From Guyanagaster necrorhizus (Eukaryota; Basidiomycota; Agaricomycetes; Agaricales; Physalacriaceae), in NCBI RefSeq assembly GCF_019112545.1, contig NW_025064923.1, forward strand, positions 62,001 to 126,000: DNA of 64,000 nucleotides, written 5' to 3'. Position 1 is the first letter of the stretch. Each line of letters opens with the position of its first letter. The notes beneath the pieces are model-generated. The model worked only from the letters and a program-made list of their open reading frames with translations, ran no database searches and was not told where the DNA came from. Positions 22,482 to 33,944 of the stretch are shown here, one piece after another. A program made the position numbers and the translations under genes.

Positions 22482-25093
22482 CAAGAAAGATTGTTTAAGA
22501 GCATGTACAGGCTTCCGGACGATGAAAATGTGCACAGCAATAAGCACGCATGGAGAACGTGTGTAACGCAGTGGGAATAAAAGTGTGGTGTGAGTAATAG
22601 GATAGGATGTTCCCGCCCCGAGGTTCAGAAGCTTCATTATAGACCTAGGCTGATTGGTTAGGATGGAATGGAGTACACGGAAATTGCTTGCAAGCAGGGT
22701 ATCCGGGGGCTAACCATGGCTTTATTTTAGAACAGTGGTCACAGTGTTGCATAAATAAAGATCTTATCTATAATCAGAACAGAACACAAGACAGGATGTT
22801 GGACAGAGGTACAAACCGGGATGCACTGGTGGGTAAACCGGCGCTTTTTTGAAGCGAAATTCTCGGATGAACCTCATGCGCCATGCGATGACAAGACAGC
22901 CGGCCATATACCCTTGCAATAGCGTATGGTGGAAGTCTGACAAAGAAAACTTGGTCAAGCAACATGGCTTTCGTACCAGGTGCTGTATGTGCCCATGAAC
23001 TCGTATTCTCGACCTTGATTCACCTCTATTCGCCTTCCTTTGACTGCGGTGCCTGCCAATAACCTTCCCCCACCTGGAACTACGGCTACAATCTCCGCTT
23101 CGAGGGAATTCTTCTACTAGAATAGAGTTGCGATATGACCTTGGGCAATGTGTTTATCCGGGAGAGTGTTCGGTACCGTAACACAAGCGGCGGCATGCGT
23201 ACTAGTACGGGCCGTCATATGGCTTTCTTCGGTTGGAACGGGTGTGGCGGCGGACTTATTCGAGGGTCACCGACTCGACCACAAAGAATATTTCCTGGCG
23301 TACAGGAGCTGTGCCATTACGAGAACGGGAAATGGAACATCTTCTCTTCTGCTCCTCTACCCTCTCGCGTAAATGCGGCAGGCATCGGTGGTATGATCTT
23401 TCAGTTCGTTTTCGGCTCTTATTTTTGACCGTCCTGAGTCTGGTCACATTCCCATTCAAATGGATGCTCTCATAGGCCATGGACAACTCGATCCCAGCAA
23501 GATGGCAATTAGGTCGTTCCTGGTGCGACAATAAGTGTAGACCAGAGGTAGAAAAAAAAGTACATACGTCTTCAGCTCTTCAAAAGATGTTCACCCATCG
23601 TTCGCGCGTCGTGAAAAGATGTCAGAGATTGGAACGAATTTTTTCCTTATACAGACAGGTGCCCGCTGTGAGGGACCATCAGAATGTTTGACCTGATGGG
23701 ATGGACCGGACAGGTGACTGCTCAAAGAATCGGAGTACAAGCGGGTCGGTGCGCGAGGATAAAGTGACAACCGTTTCATGTCGCCGGAAAGATGACGTTT
23801 ATTAAAAAAGGTCTTTTGGGGAGGATAAGGTGGAGAACTGGCACGAAAACGTGGTTCACCTGAAGTGGCTACGTTTCCTTAGAGGTATAGCTGGTTCAGC
23901 GAAAGATTATTTCATGTTTATTGTGATACTTTAGTTCCAGGTCGTTGCGCAACAGAATCAGACTGGGCTGACCTCTATGATCCTATTGCTTTTATCCTTC
24001 CAGGGAAGGCTAGAGGATCGTCTAGATGACAAAGTGAGAGTAATGGATCAGCCCTGTTACTTGGCAGTGTCCATCAGCGAGTAGCTGCTCCGTAAGAGGC
24101 GGACCCACGAATAAGGTATTGCCGGAAATATTCATCCTAGGCCTGACGCCTCTTCACCGAGAAATAGGCGAGCCAGAAACTGGTATTTTTGAGAGCACTT
24201 CCGAGACGACCATTACATCCAATTCATTCCTGCCCACTGCGGTCTCATCGCTGTGGCCTGCCTGTAATTTTCTTGTTTAAATATACAACAGGGGAGTGAG
24301 GCATTTTTGACCCCATTACTCATCATGAGCGGACAAATAGTGCGACCCTGAATGTTGTTCTTTTCTGGCACCCAAAAGGCACGCCATCCTCTGCGTCCGT
24401 CAACTAGTCGCAAGCTGTTTTTATCTCGGAATTTCAGACAGAACTGGCATCCATTTTCTTGCTTTTCTATCGACGAGCCAGAGGACTTCAAGATTATCAT
24501 TTTGCAGGCACATGGGACATACCTGGATACCCATGGCAGGGGTAAATTTAATAAATACTGTCAGGGCATCGAAAATCTGGTTCTTTTTAAGCGTTCTTCG
24601 TTCAACTCCGCGCAAGCGTTCGTAGCGGTATCATAGCCTTATTGCCCTCGGAGCCTCCTCATGGGTATGTTTTTCTCATGATCAACATTCAATTGGTTCC
24701 TGTAACTCGTACGGAACAATCTGACATTAATGCTTTGTTAGGTACACGGTGATTGTCATCACCGATCATCCTGCCTCCGAGACCCGCCCTTTGCTGGCGT
24801 ACATCTTTCGGGCTCCGTAATTGTAGAGCTCAACAACGCATACGGACTCGAAGATTCAAGCTCAAGATTCGTACAGGAACATGTCGAGTCCTAGCTGACA
24901 TCTTGCTTCGTCGGATGTCATTCTGTACTGAATAAGACGTGGATAATTGGTGCCTTCGACGCGCATAGCACTCGACAGTTCGCCCTGAAAGAAGTTTCGA
25001 CTGGGTGAGAGGCACCACATGGGGCCAGTCACTCAAATAGTTCTCGATTCTATCTCTTTGCCTCCGCCTTGGCCTTTCTTACCTCCATCTCTC
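22482..25093. other. long gene-poor region
   Basis: About 2.6 kb. Frames at 23135-23531 on both strands and 24213-24636 lack domains. One plus-strand frame near 23150-23370 carries a hydrophobic stretch (VFGTVTQAAACVLVRAVIWL) that may be a remnant of a membrane-protein exon, but no model could be built. Confidence 0.35.
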
Positions 25094-26309
25094 ATGTTCC
25101 TCCTCGCTCTTTGGCTCGTCATCATCGCCCCAAGTCTGTCGGTTGCAAAAGACAGCAAACGAGGATTGACTTTCCCCTCTACAAACAACCCGCAGGATGT
25201 TCTAAACATTAATCAGACGAAAGGTGTTGTATCGTGGATATACGACTGGGCTCTTACACCGCCAACCTACCTCATCAATACCAGCCTCGAATATATCCCT
25301 ATGCAGTGGGGCTCAGGCAATATCGAGAATCTAGCAGCGGCCGTTAAAAGTCAAAATGCCACGACGTTGTTGGTGTGTTGTTTATTCAATTAGTCGCATC
25401 TCGTTTAATATTTGATAACCGTAGACGTTCAATGAGCCGGACTACAGCGCACAATCGAACCTAGATGCTACATATGCCGCAGAGCTATGGCAGCAATATA
25501 TCGATCCGCTGAAAGATGAGGGCGTTCGTCTCGGAGGTCCTGCCATCACCAGTTCCAGTACAGGAATGCCATGGCTAAGGGAATTCATGAGTGCATGCGG
25601 AAACTGCACCATTGATTTTCTGACTGTTCATTGGTGAGCAAAATTCTTGCCAATCTTCGTCTTCCGTAAGTAATTCTTTTCAGGTATGGTGAAGGCACCG
25701 CAGGATTTTATGATTATCTTTGGTCTCTTCATGGTGACTACCCAAATTACAAAGTGTGGGTGACCGAATATGCAGATACCGAGGGGAACGCCACCGGTAG
25801 GCCTTCTATCTCCAGTTGCCCGACTGAATCTGAATGGCTCGTAGATGTTCTCCAGTTTATGAACCAAACTACCACGTATATGGAAAGTCTCGATTGGATT
25901 GAACGATATGCATGGTTTGGTTACTTTGTAGGTCAGATTTTGCTTCTTTATTGCCTCTACTCATACTCTATCAGAGACCTGAGAACGGCACATATTATAG
26001 TGGGTCCTTCAATCCTCAGCATTATTATATTGCTATATGTAATTGACCGCCATCGTAGACCTTTTGAATGATGACGGTGGTCTTAATGCTCTCGGAGAAT
26101 TATACATTGGAGCCGGAACTGTCGAGGAAAGCGGGCCTGCAACGGCTACGCCAACGACAGAAGTAGCAGGCCCCACCTTTGTCACAATATCCGCACCGAC
26201 GAATGTTGCAACGTACGTTACATCTGGTGCTTCTAGTTATCGCTCGGGGGGCCGCAGTGGGCTGTGGGTGTTGAGCTTCCTAGTCGGAGCTACGTGGCCT
26301 TTAATTTGA
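25094..26309 (+). CDS. GH128 (Asl1-like) glucanase with GPI-type tail
   Basis: GH128 enzymes cut beta-1,3-glucan and act at or outside the cell wall. The ATG at 25094 starts a signal peptide (MFLLALWLVIIAPSLSVAK); an in-frame ATG at 25019 would bury it. The catalytic domain has GLTFPS, WIYDWALTPP, YIPMQWG, then TFNEPD and VWVTEYA, whose Glu residues are the expected acid/base and nucleophile. It continues with TIDFLTVHWYGEGTAGFYDY and LDWIERYAWFGYF. At least five short introns are seen, each restoring the frame. After the domain there is a Thr/Ala linker and a hydrophobic end (GLWVLSFLVGATWPLI) typical of GPI-anchor addition, with the stop at 26307-26309. Probably a wall-remodelling glucanase on the surface. 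Confidence 0.88.
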
Positions 26310-26443
26310 TAGACCAATTGGTTGCAGGAGTATTTTATTATTTGTACTTAAGATTTTATCGGCATTATTTTACGGGTACTGATCTAGAGAGCGGTATATC
26401 CATTATGAAATTGCAAATCAACTGCTTTTCGCTCTAATCCACC

Positions 26444-27998
26444 ATGCTAGTAAGAGGAACATTCGTACATTGCTTGCATTCTTCTACTTTGGAGATCTTG
26501 CATGATTATCTGCTAGGCAAGTTCGAATCGAATTGGTTCGACGCGCTGCCATCGACGAAACGTTGAATTTTCAGCTGTCGATGACCTTGGTTGCATCACC
26601 CACTTCAACGCCGCCGCGTCTTCCCAGTCGACTCAGTTTCTTACTAACATCGATGAATTGCCTAAGCAGCTACCAGAAGGCAGCTTTCTACTACCCACAT
26701 TTTGCGACCTGCACCTACACGCGCCCCAATTCCTCTACCAAGGAAATGGCCTCCATCTACCTCTGATGGAATGGCTCGATGAATATGCGTTCAAGGCCGA
26801 GGAACGCCTTGACGCAGACCCTAAGCTAGCCCGAAGGGTCTATACCCGACTCGCAGAACGATTGGTGGAGAATGGTACAGGAGCCGTCTTGCTCTTTGGT
26901 ACCATCAAGGAGGAAACCAAGTACGTTCTTCTCCTGTATGGCTAGTGAACAATCGAATTGAATATGTGTCAGTCTTATTCTTGCCGATGTTATGCACAAG
27001 GCAGGAATTCGTGCTTTCGTGGGTAAACTGTCGATGGACCAGTCCTCTCGCCCATCATATGTTGAAGAATCTGCCGACAATTCCCTCGACGCAGCCCGAT
27101 CCTTCGTTGGCAAGATGAAGTCCGTATATGATATCCCTCATCTTGTAGAACCAGTAATAACGCCGAGATTCGTTCCTACGTGCTCGGACACCCTCCTCAA
27201 AGGCCTAGGTGATTTGGCGGCGTCCCAAGACCTTCGAATTCAGAGTCATCTCGCAGAATCTCACGATCAGGTCGAAGCGGTGCGATCAGAACGAGGGGAA
27301 GAGGACCTTCTCGTCTTTCGTCGTGTAGGTTCAACCGTCTTCATCGCATAACAACTTTGACTTCGCCGCCCAGAGCAATCTCCTGACTCCTCGGACAATA
27401 CAAGCTCACTGTACGTTTCTTGACGTCCCTTCACTTTCCCAGCTTCGCGAGTGCGGTACGGCTGTAGCACATTGTCCACTGTCCAATGCGTATTTCTCTG
27501 CGAAACCCTTCTGCCTCCGGGAAGCCCTTGATCAGGGACTGAAGGTGGGGTTGGGCACCGACGTGGCGGGGGGATACAGTCTCGATATCATGAACGCCAT
27601 GAGGCAAGCTGTTGTCACATCCAGAATGCGCCAAGGTTCAAACATAATGAATTGCAATTCCGAATCGACCTTGGCCATCAACTGGATCGAGGCTCTTTTT
27701 CTTGCTACTCGCGGAGGTGCGATATCCCTCGGCCTCCCTTTTGGCTGCGGATTGTTCCAGGTGGGAGCACCTTTCGATGTCCAACAAAGTAAGCTATGAT
27801 ACACACATTTCGGTCGGGGTTAGAATTCAAATTAAATACACAGTCTCCCTTTGGGACACATCGACTCGTATCGGGGTGGGTGCCCTCGATTTCTTTGACG
27901 ATGCCATGAAGATCACCCCCGAGGTGGTAGAGAAATGGTGGTGTTTGGGCGATAATCGTAATCGCGCAAGTACGTGGGTTCAAGGCATCAAGCTCTAA
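26444..27998 (+). CDS. guanine deaminase (amidohydrolase superfamily)
   Basis: Guanine deaminase (EC 3.5.4.3) converts guanine to xanthine in purine salvage and nitrogen use. The ATG at 26444 gives MLVRGTFVHCLHSSTLEILH. A 58-nt intron with a GC donor (26517-26574) joins LLA to VDDLGCITHF. The metal site is seen as LPTFCDLHLHAPQFLYQG, with further ligands in IQSHLAES, IQAHCTFL and VGLGTDVAGGYS. The substrate-pocket context (NGLHLPLMEWLDEYAFKAE) fits this subfamily rather than a generic amidohydrolase. The C-terminal signature (GALDFFDD, EKWWCLGDNRNRASTWVQG) ends at 27998. About five introns are inferred; the junction near 27310-27370 is not fixed. All expected metal ligands are present. Confidence 0.9.
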
Positions 27999-29218
27999 GT
28001 TATTCTACTGCCATCAATTTGCTTCTGTTCTCTTCCAAGTTTCAATTGTATTTATTGCGAAATCAAAGCTCAGATCTACTTACGATCCTTCCCGTCATCG
28101 TCATCAACTGCCGTGGTATGAGGAGATTATCGGTGGTGCAGACTGAGGTGCATATGATGTCGAACCTCTTAATGTCGACAGCAAAGCTTATGTGCCACTC
28201 GCCATCTGGAGTTGCGAGAGATTAACTATGGACAAGATCATACCGGTAGCAGGAGATGAAAGTTTCCTCTCACGGAGATTCCCCAGATTTAGGCAAATTT
28301 TTCAGTTGAAGACAATGCAATGGCGATGGACCGGTGCAGCAGCGTCGCGGAATGAACCAAGTCGCTCTTTGGTCCGGGAAAAGGATAGGCAGCTGACCTC
28401 AGTGACGCTTCACTCGCACCGATGGTGGTACATGCGGCTTTGTGGTTCAGAGATTACCTCGCTGCCATGCGGAAATGAACGGATTATACTTCCGAAAGAG
28501 TAAAGGATTCGTTGTAGTAGGGATCCAGGAACGTCGGTGGGAGGATAAGACGTCAAAGACGGGGAGGAGGAGAAGCCCTAGACCGCCATGAGTATGCAGC
28601 AGAAGACATCACTGATCCTAAAACGATGTAAGTGGAGTTGCACTTCGGTTCACCTGTTGGGCGGTCATTGAAGTACCGTCCCGAGACACAATAACTGATT
28701 CGTACCTAGAATTCGGTCCTCTCAACTGATAAATATGGTGGTTCACTAAAGTGAAATAGTTCCCGTGCCGTTACAGAGGAAGAGCCAATCGACGAGAAGG
28801 GAGGCACGGCTCGCAATCGAACTGAAACGAGGAATGAACATGCACATTGACTAAGTGCGTAAAGCGCGTATTCCCCGAATGTTTTATTTTTGAATCTCCC
28901 TTTCAGTTGTATGTTGTTCAAAAGCACAGCGACTTGAAGGGGAGTCTATTTTGGGAAATATTGCTGAATACACATTGCAGGTGCGCAGAGAAAGAGGCTT
29001 GATGTTTAGCGAACACAGCGGTACCAGCGGGTGAGGATAATGAGGACTTGACGAGATTGATTCAAGATTCGCGGCGTAAAGAGACCATATGCTACGCACG
29101 CTCCGATGAATGCTATGCTGACTGGTCTAACTCAAGCTCTCGCCATGCTCTTACTGCGGCAAACATAACACAACCGGTCTAAGTCTTGACTTGATTCAAT
29201 TCATGACCCCGTTTACCC
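27999..29218. other. gene-poor region
   Basis: About 1.2 kb with only short frames lacking domains. It ends in the promoter of the next gene. Confidence 0.4.
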
Positions 29219-29226
29219 TATATAAG
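29219..29226 (+). promoter_or_regulatory. TATA box
   Basis: The octamer TATATAAG lies about 100 bp before the ATG at 29328, with pyrimidine-rich sequence (29250-29330) between, a normal placement for an inducible or highly expressed fungal gene. Confidence 0.6.
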
Positions 29227-29327
29227 AGGTGCGGGCATTGGAGAGGTGTCTCATCGTCCTACGACTTTCAACATCTCTCTTACGAGCTCATAGAGTGTCC
29301 TCTTCCCATTAACATTCACGCTTCGTC

Positions 29328-29866
29328 ATGAACTCTTTCATCACTACGTTTTTCCTTACGCTTTTCATTGTCTTCAATGTCGTTGCCCCTGCTCCCCTGG
29401 TTGCGCGGGATGTGTACTCTCCTCCTGTCAAGTACCCTGGAAAGGGTACGACGTGGAAGGTTGGAAGCCGCCACAATGTTACCTGGTAGGCAAATCGCGC
29501 TCTTGCCGTCCGTCCGTGTGCCTAACTCTATGGTAGGGATGCGACGAACCCACCTGCAAGCACCACGAACACAGAAGGAGTGATTTTCCTGTCTACCAAT
29601 GGGCGTCTCGATGTCGGTATGTCTACCATGTTTTGGCCCTTGAATCGCTAGGCCCATACTTGTTTTCTCAGTCCATCCTCTGGCATCAGGTTTCGATATC
29701 ACGAGTGGTAGGCAGGAGATTAAAGTGCCTCAAGTTGCACCTGGGAGCCAGTATCAGATCGTCTGTGAGTGATGGTCAATGACCTGTCTTGTGATTGGTC
29801 TGATGCTCTCCTTTAGTGATGGGTGACTCTGGAAACAAAGGCGCATATTTCACCATAGAGGCATAA
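29328..29866 (+). CDS. small secreted Kre9/Knh1-like protein
   Basis: Four exons encode about 125 residues. The ATG at 29328 starts a signal peptide (MNSFITTFFLTLFIVFNVVA). An Ig-like fold of the Kre9/Knh1 N-terminal family follows (YSPPVKYPGKGTTWKVGSRH, NVTWDATNPP, GVIFLSTNGRLDV, QYQIVLMGDSGNKGAYFTIE). The stop is at 29864-29866. It lacks the Ser/Thr-rich, GPI-anchored tail seen in its neighbour at 30271, so it is probably freely secreted. Members are linked to beta-1,6-glucan assembly in yeast, and many mushroom members have unknown roles. Its position next to a longer paralog suggests an old tandem duplication. Confidence 0.8.
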
Positions 29867-30270
29867 ATCTCACTCGACGACATTTCTCAATGAAAACAAC
29901 GAAATTATCGAAAACGAAAATGCACATGAGAACGTTTATGATCGGTATCAGTTGGCCCTGAATATGTATTCGAACCTGGAGCCTATCTCTGTCACCTTCC
30001 CTGCACTACTATATACTGAATATGTACATAATACTTAATTCTAGTATCATCAAGTAGTTGGCTGTTGTGTCGAGTAGTTTGGAGTGCGTCGTGAATGTAA
30101 TTGGAAGATAAAGAGCCTCACGTGGGCGTGTCGATCCCGTTCATCACCAAAAAGTTCTCACGGCCAATGTGAGCAGCAAACACTGACAGACAGCTACAAA
30201 AGTGATCAGGAGGCGACATGGGCTTGTGACGAACTTCCATCACCACGCCTTCGGGCCTCAAGAGGATTTC
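29867..30270. other. intergenic between Kre9/Knh1-like paralogs
   Basis: About 400 bp; nothing recognised beyond presumed 3' and promoter sequence. Confidence 0.45.
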
Positions 30271-31233
30271 ATGATGTATGCTCATGCCCTTCTCCTCCTC
30301 CTCTCCGCCTTGGTTCATGCGCTTCCTCTTATCTCTCGCGACGTTATTTCCCCTCCTATCACAAGTCCCACTTCAGGTGATGTATGGACTGTGGGTCAGA
30401 CTGTAACGGTCACTTGGTACGTTCCTTGTAGAATTAAGTTGAATATTTATCAATACATCGTAGGAATACAACGGACATACCGGCTGCTTCACAAATAACG
30501 AATCCCATTGGGATGATTGTGTTGGGATACCAGGCGAACAATAGCTTGAACTTGGATATTGGTAGGTTCTTACCGCATACCTATTCAGCGCACCCTCTTA
30601 TCGTGCCGTATCTCCTAGATAATCCACTCGCCAGCAACTTTGAGCTCACAGACGGTCAGGTCAACATAACAGTCCCTGATGTTGAGCCCCGTGATGACTA
30701 CATTATTGTCTGTGAGTACTCCGTATGCATCTGAGGCCTAACCGCACTGCCAACCACCCACCGCGCCTTTTATAGTGTTCGGTGACTCGGGTAACACGAG
30801 CCCGGAATTCACAATTCAAGGATCTACCTCTTCAAGCAGCAGTGGCGCTACTACAAGTAGTGATAGCAGTGCGAGTAGCCTGACAAGTCTAATCAGCACT
30901 CCCATACCAATCACTGGGAGCGAGATCGCAAGCGGAACCTCCTCCACCAATACGCCGTCTTCTGCCAGGCCATCTGTCACCTCAGAAGTGTCGACGAGTA
31001 TTACCGTAACGATTACGACGGTTACGACTTCTACTTCGTCTCCGTCGTTATTACCGTCATCATTGGCGCTGTCCTCTTCCATTAAGTCTACCTCCGAGTC
31101 AAGCATCTCCGAATCCACCGCTGCGTCGACGGCGCAATCGGCTACCCAAAGTGACAACGCGGGTCTAAGCCTTGGCTATGACAGAGCTTACTATTTCGCC
31201 ATTGCATCTTTGGTTATTATGCTGAACGTTTGA
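30271..31233 (+). CDS. GPI-anchored Ser/Thr-rich Kre9/Knh1-like protein
   Basis: The ATG at 30271 starts a signal peptide (MMYAHALLLLLSALVHALPL). The Ig-like domain follows: ISPPITSPTSGDVWTVGQTV, TVTWNTTDIP across the first intron, GMIVLGYQANNSLNLDI, NITVPDVEPRDDYIIVLFGD and SGNTSPEFTIQG. From about residue 125 a long Ser/Thr stalk follows. A C-terminal hydrophobic segment (YYFAIASLVIMLNV) follows DNAGLSLGYD, fitting GPI attachment. Three introns are inferred. It is a wall or plasma-membrane surface protein, related to the shorter neighbour at 29328, from which it differs mainly by the stalk and anchor. Role in glucan assembly is by family analogy only. Confidence 0.85.
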
Positions 31234-31747
31234 TCCGTTACTAACGTCGAGTCTCATCTTAAGAGTCTTGAACTATTCCTCATTTGTCGTATCATTTTAC
31301 TAACCCTCATAACGGCCCCATTCCCCTGTTTTGCATCCCTACGACTTGGTCGATTTACGAGACATTTTGTTTCCTTAGCATCACTGTACATCTATCAATC
31401 ACGATAAAACTTGAACGAAATGATAAAAACAATTCAAGATAAACACTTGACTAGTATCCACAGAAAACTACATATGTAGGTACAAGGATCTAGTGAAAAA
31501 GGTAATGCACATCATGAATAAAACAGTCATCAAACAAACAATAGGCTCCAGGCCTCGAGTCGTGAATGGTAGTGTGTAAAAATATAAGACCACCAGGTAT
31601 CTGTTACATACTGATACATAAATTGAAAACTTCATTCCTGCGACATTCCTGACGAGCTGCGTCTAAATAATTCCAACGTAAAACGATCGTAAAATCCGAT
31701 GAAGGAGAAGGCGGACGGGCAAGGCGGACGGGATAGTCGGGAGGCGC
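31234..31747. other. convergent intergenic region
   Basis: About 500 bp between converging stop codons, AT-rich at 31400-31620. No coding signal. Confidence 0.45.
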
Positions 31748-32354
31748 TTACGGGCTCCACGACTTTTCCATGAAGTGCCACTTGACCTTGATCTCCCCTG
31801 TTGAGAGTTCGTCGAGTTCCTGAAAAAGGCCCGGGGACATGTCTAAATTCAAAGAAGGAAAGAGTCAGCAGATGTACACTTGAGTCGTCTCGTGCATCGT
31901 ACCGATATCGTTCCATCCACAACTCTCGCAACTGTCCCTCAGAAGACCATATGCTGTCTTGCCGTTATCCTCGTTGACAATTTCGACCCACTGCATGAAC
32001 GAGGAACATTGGGCGCTGTTGGTACCTGGGATAATTGCAAAGAACGGACCTGATTACAGTTGGAACCGCCGTTTGAATCGTAGAAAGATTTCGACATTGC
32101 AAGGATCTTGTCGTTATCGCCGTCATAATAGCCGCAATTGCCCCAACCCGGATAGAACCATGTTCCCTGTAAGAAACCAATACAATTAGACCGGGCGGAA
32201 ATCGTCAAGAGAGGGAAACACTGACGAGACCTTCGTGGTCAGTTCTCTTTTCGAGTTCTGCGGCGGGGGCTACGGGAGCAGCAGGGACTATTGAAAGACA
32301 CGAGAAAAGCACGAACAGTGCGAGAATGACATGCGACGTCGTGAAGGAGAACAT
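31748..32354 (-). CDS. secreted double-psi beta-barrel (RlpA/barwin-like) protein
   Basis: The ATG at 32354 starts a signal peptide (MFSFTTSHVILALFVLFSCL) and an Ala/Pro-rich pro-segment ending in EKR, a possible Kex2 site. The barrel reads GTWFYPGWGNCGYYDGDND, FYDSNGGSNCNQWVEIVNED, YGLLRDSCESCGWNDIDMSP and LFQELDELSTGEIKVKW, ending SWSP at 31748. Cysteine pairs and the Asp-Ile-Asp-Met-Ser-Pro motif are those of small DPBB proteins related to expansins and Asp f 7-type secreted proteins. They bind polysaccharide without known catalysis. Total about 140 residues in three or four exons. A canonical TATA box stands upstream. It fits the secreted and wall-protein neighbourhood at 25-32 kb. Confidence 0.88.
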
Positions 32355-32459
32355 GACAGAGGGCGTGAGGTGGTAAGGTGCGAGCAGCTACCGTTGGAGG
32401 GATGTGAAGCGAGTAAGGTGGGGGAGCTCGACAACGACATCAGCAGGATTTTCAATATG

Positions 32460-32467
32460 CTTTTATA
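32460..32467 (-). promoter_or_regulatory. TATA box of DPBB gene
   Basis: On the minus strand this reads TATAAAAG, about 106 bp before the ATG at 32354, a canonical position. Confidence 0.6.
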
Positions 32468-33944
32468 CCTGTGCGAAGTTCCACCGCGTGTATACGATCC
32501 ATGAAATAATGGTTAGGACTTAATCCCGCTAGTGCTTATTTCAGACCCCCGTTTCCCCGGTAAAAAAAACAAACAACGGCATATTTTTACGGTGCTATAC
32601 TTACGAAGTAGACAACTGAAAGGGGGTGACTGGCGTCCAGACGTGTCGTGAGGCCAAGTAATGCGGCGCGGCGAGGGAAGTTGAGGCCACATCCGTCTTC
32701 GGACCGCGGAGATGTGACACATCAGGAATCGCGACAGATGATATGAAGAACTAGTGCGGTAGCGACAGAGCAGCCCAGGCATCGCCCCCCCCCCCAGTCC
32801 TATTAGATCTAATCATCGCCTGTAGGGCACGTTGCCTGCAGATTCACAAAAACGCTGCAAGTTGCCAAGATCGAAACGCGACATAAACCGATCAGTCACA
32901 GGTGATGAAGAAAATTACCTAATAATCGCGCCCATCCGGCAGTAGGTTGGTAGACTTGTGAACCTCGAAAAATTTCTACTCAGCCCTGAACCCCGCGTTA
33001 TTTATTTTCCCCCGGTTTTCTTGATTGAGAGAACAGGCAGTTTCCGTCCCATTATATGACGCCCATATACCACTTTGGCACCACACGCCCCAGCGGTTGA
33101 GGGGGATTATGGCGGCAGAATGTTCTTCTTTACGAAGAGAAGGCCTGATTTCTTTCCTACTTGGCTTCGTAGGCTTCCATGTGGATCAGACCGTTTATTA
33201 ATGAACGCTCCTACTGCGCGCTTGAATCCATTCAGAGCAACGTGTTCCTTACACGTACGTATTCCGAGTCATCATCATTTTAATCATGGCGTTCTCAGGG
33301 TAAGTCGCGCAACAATCTCTCCGAAAAACTCCTGCCGGTGAATATTTGCTTCAATGAACCCGATTCCCCAAGGATGCCGCTTGCGAATGTTATGTATTCA
33401 CTGGTCGCGAATCGGTGGCTCAATTGTCGCGTTCTAGGTGTAGCCTGCGCCTTGGACCACCTCGGAGGAAGGAGTCTATGTTCATAAGACTCAAGGTTGT
33501 GTTGAACTAGTACTCTGCGTGATGCAGTGGCGTTAAGACGATTTCTCCTTTCAAAATTTCCGTGTAGTAGCTGACCTTGCACCGCGGAGGCTTAAAAAAG
33601 TGGGTGACGGCATTTTGACCATCGATACTGCACCTGAGCATTGCAGAACTAAAGAATGGATGGTTCTACCCTTCCAAGTCTCGGAGTGAGTTGCACAGTC
33701 GTTAAGCTTCGAATATTACTCGCGTCGCACAAAAGAACTGTCCATGACATATGCACCGCCACAACCATGACATCAGCCTCAGTAGTAGCAACCGACGGCC
33801 TGTCAGACCTTGTCCTGCTACTTCTCGGACGAATTTTTGGCGCCCTTAGCATCAGGAATCGCTGCGGCCCTGCACAAGACCGAACACCGAGATGCAGGCG
33901 ATTGGCCAACGATATGGCACCACTCTCCCTGTTCGTCAATATCG
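32468..33944. other. gene-poor region with C11 run
   Basis: About 1.5 kb, no supportable gene. An 11-C homopolymer sits at 32785-32795. A frame at 33810-33940 (YFSDEFLAPLASGIAAALHK) could be an upstream exon of the next gene, but no splice model was found. Confidence 0.35.

Noticed and set aside
30816..31157. Minus-strand Val/Leu/Asp-rich frame
   Set aside because: It is a shadow of the Ser/Thr stalk of the GPI-anchored protein.
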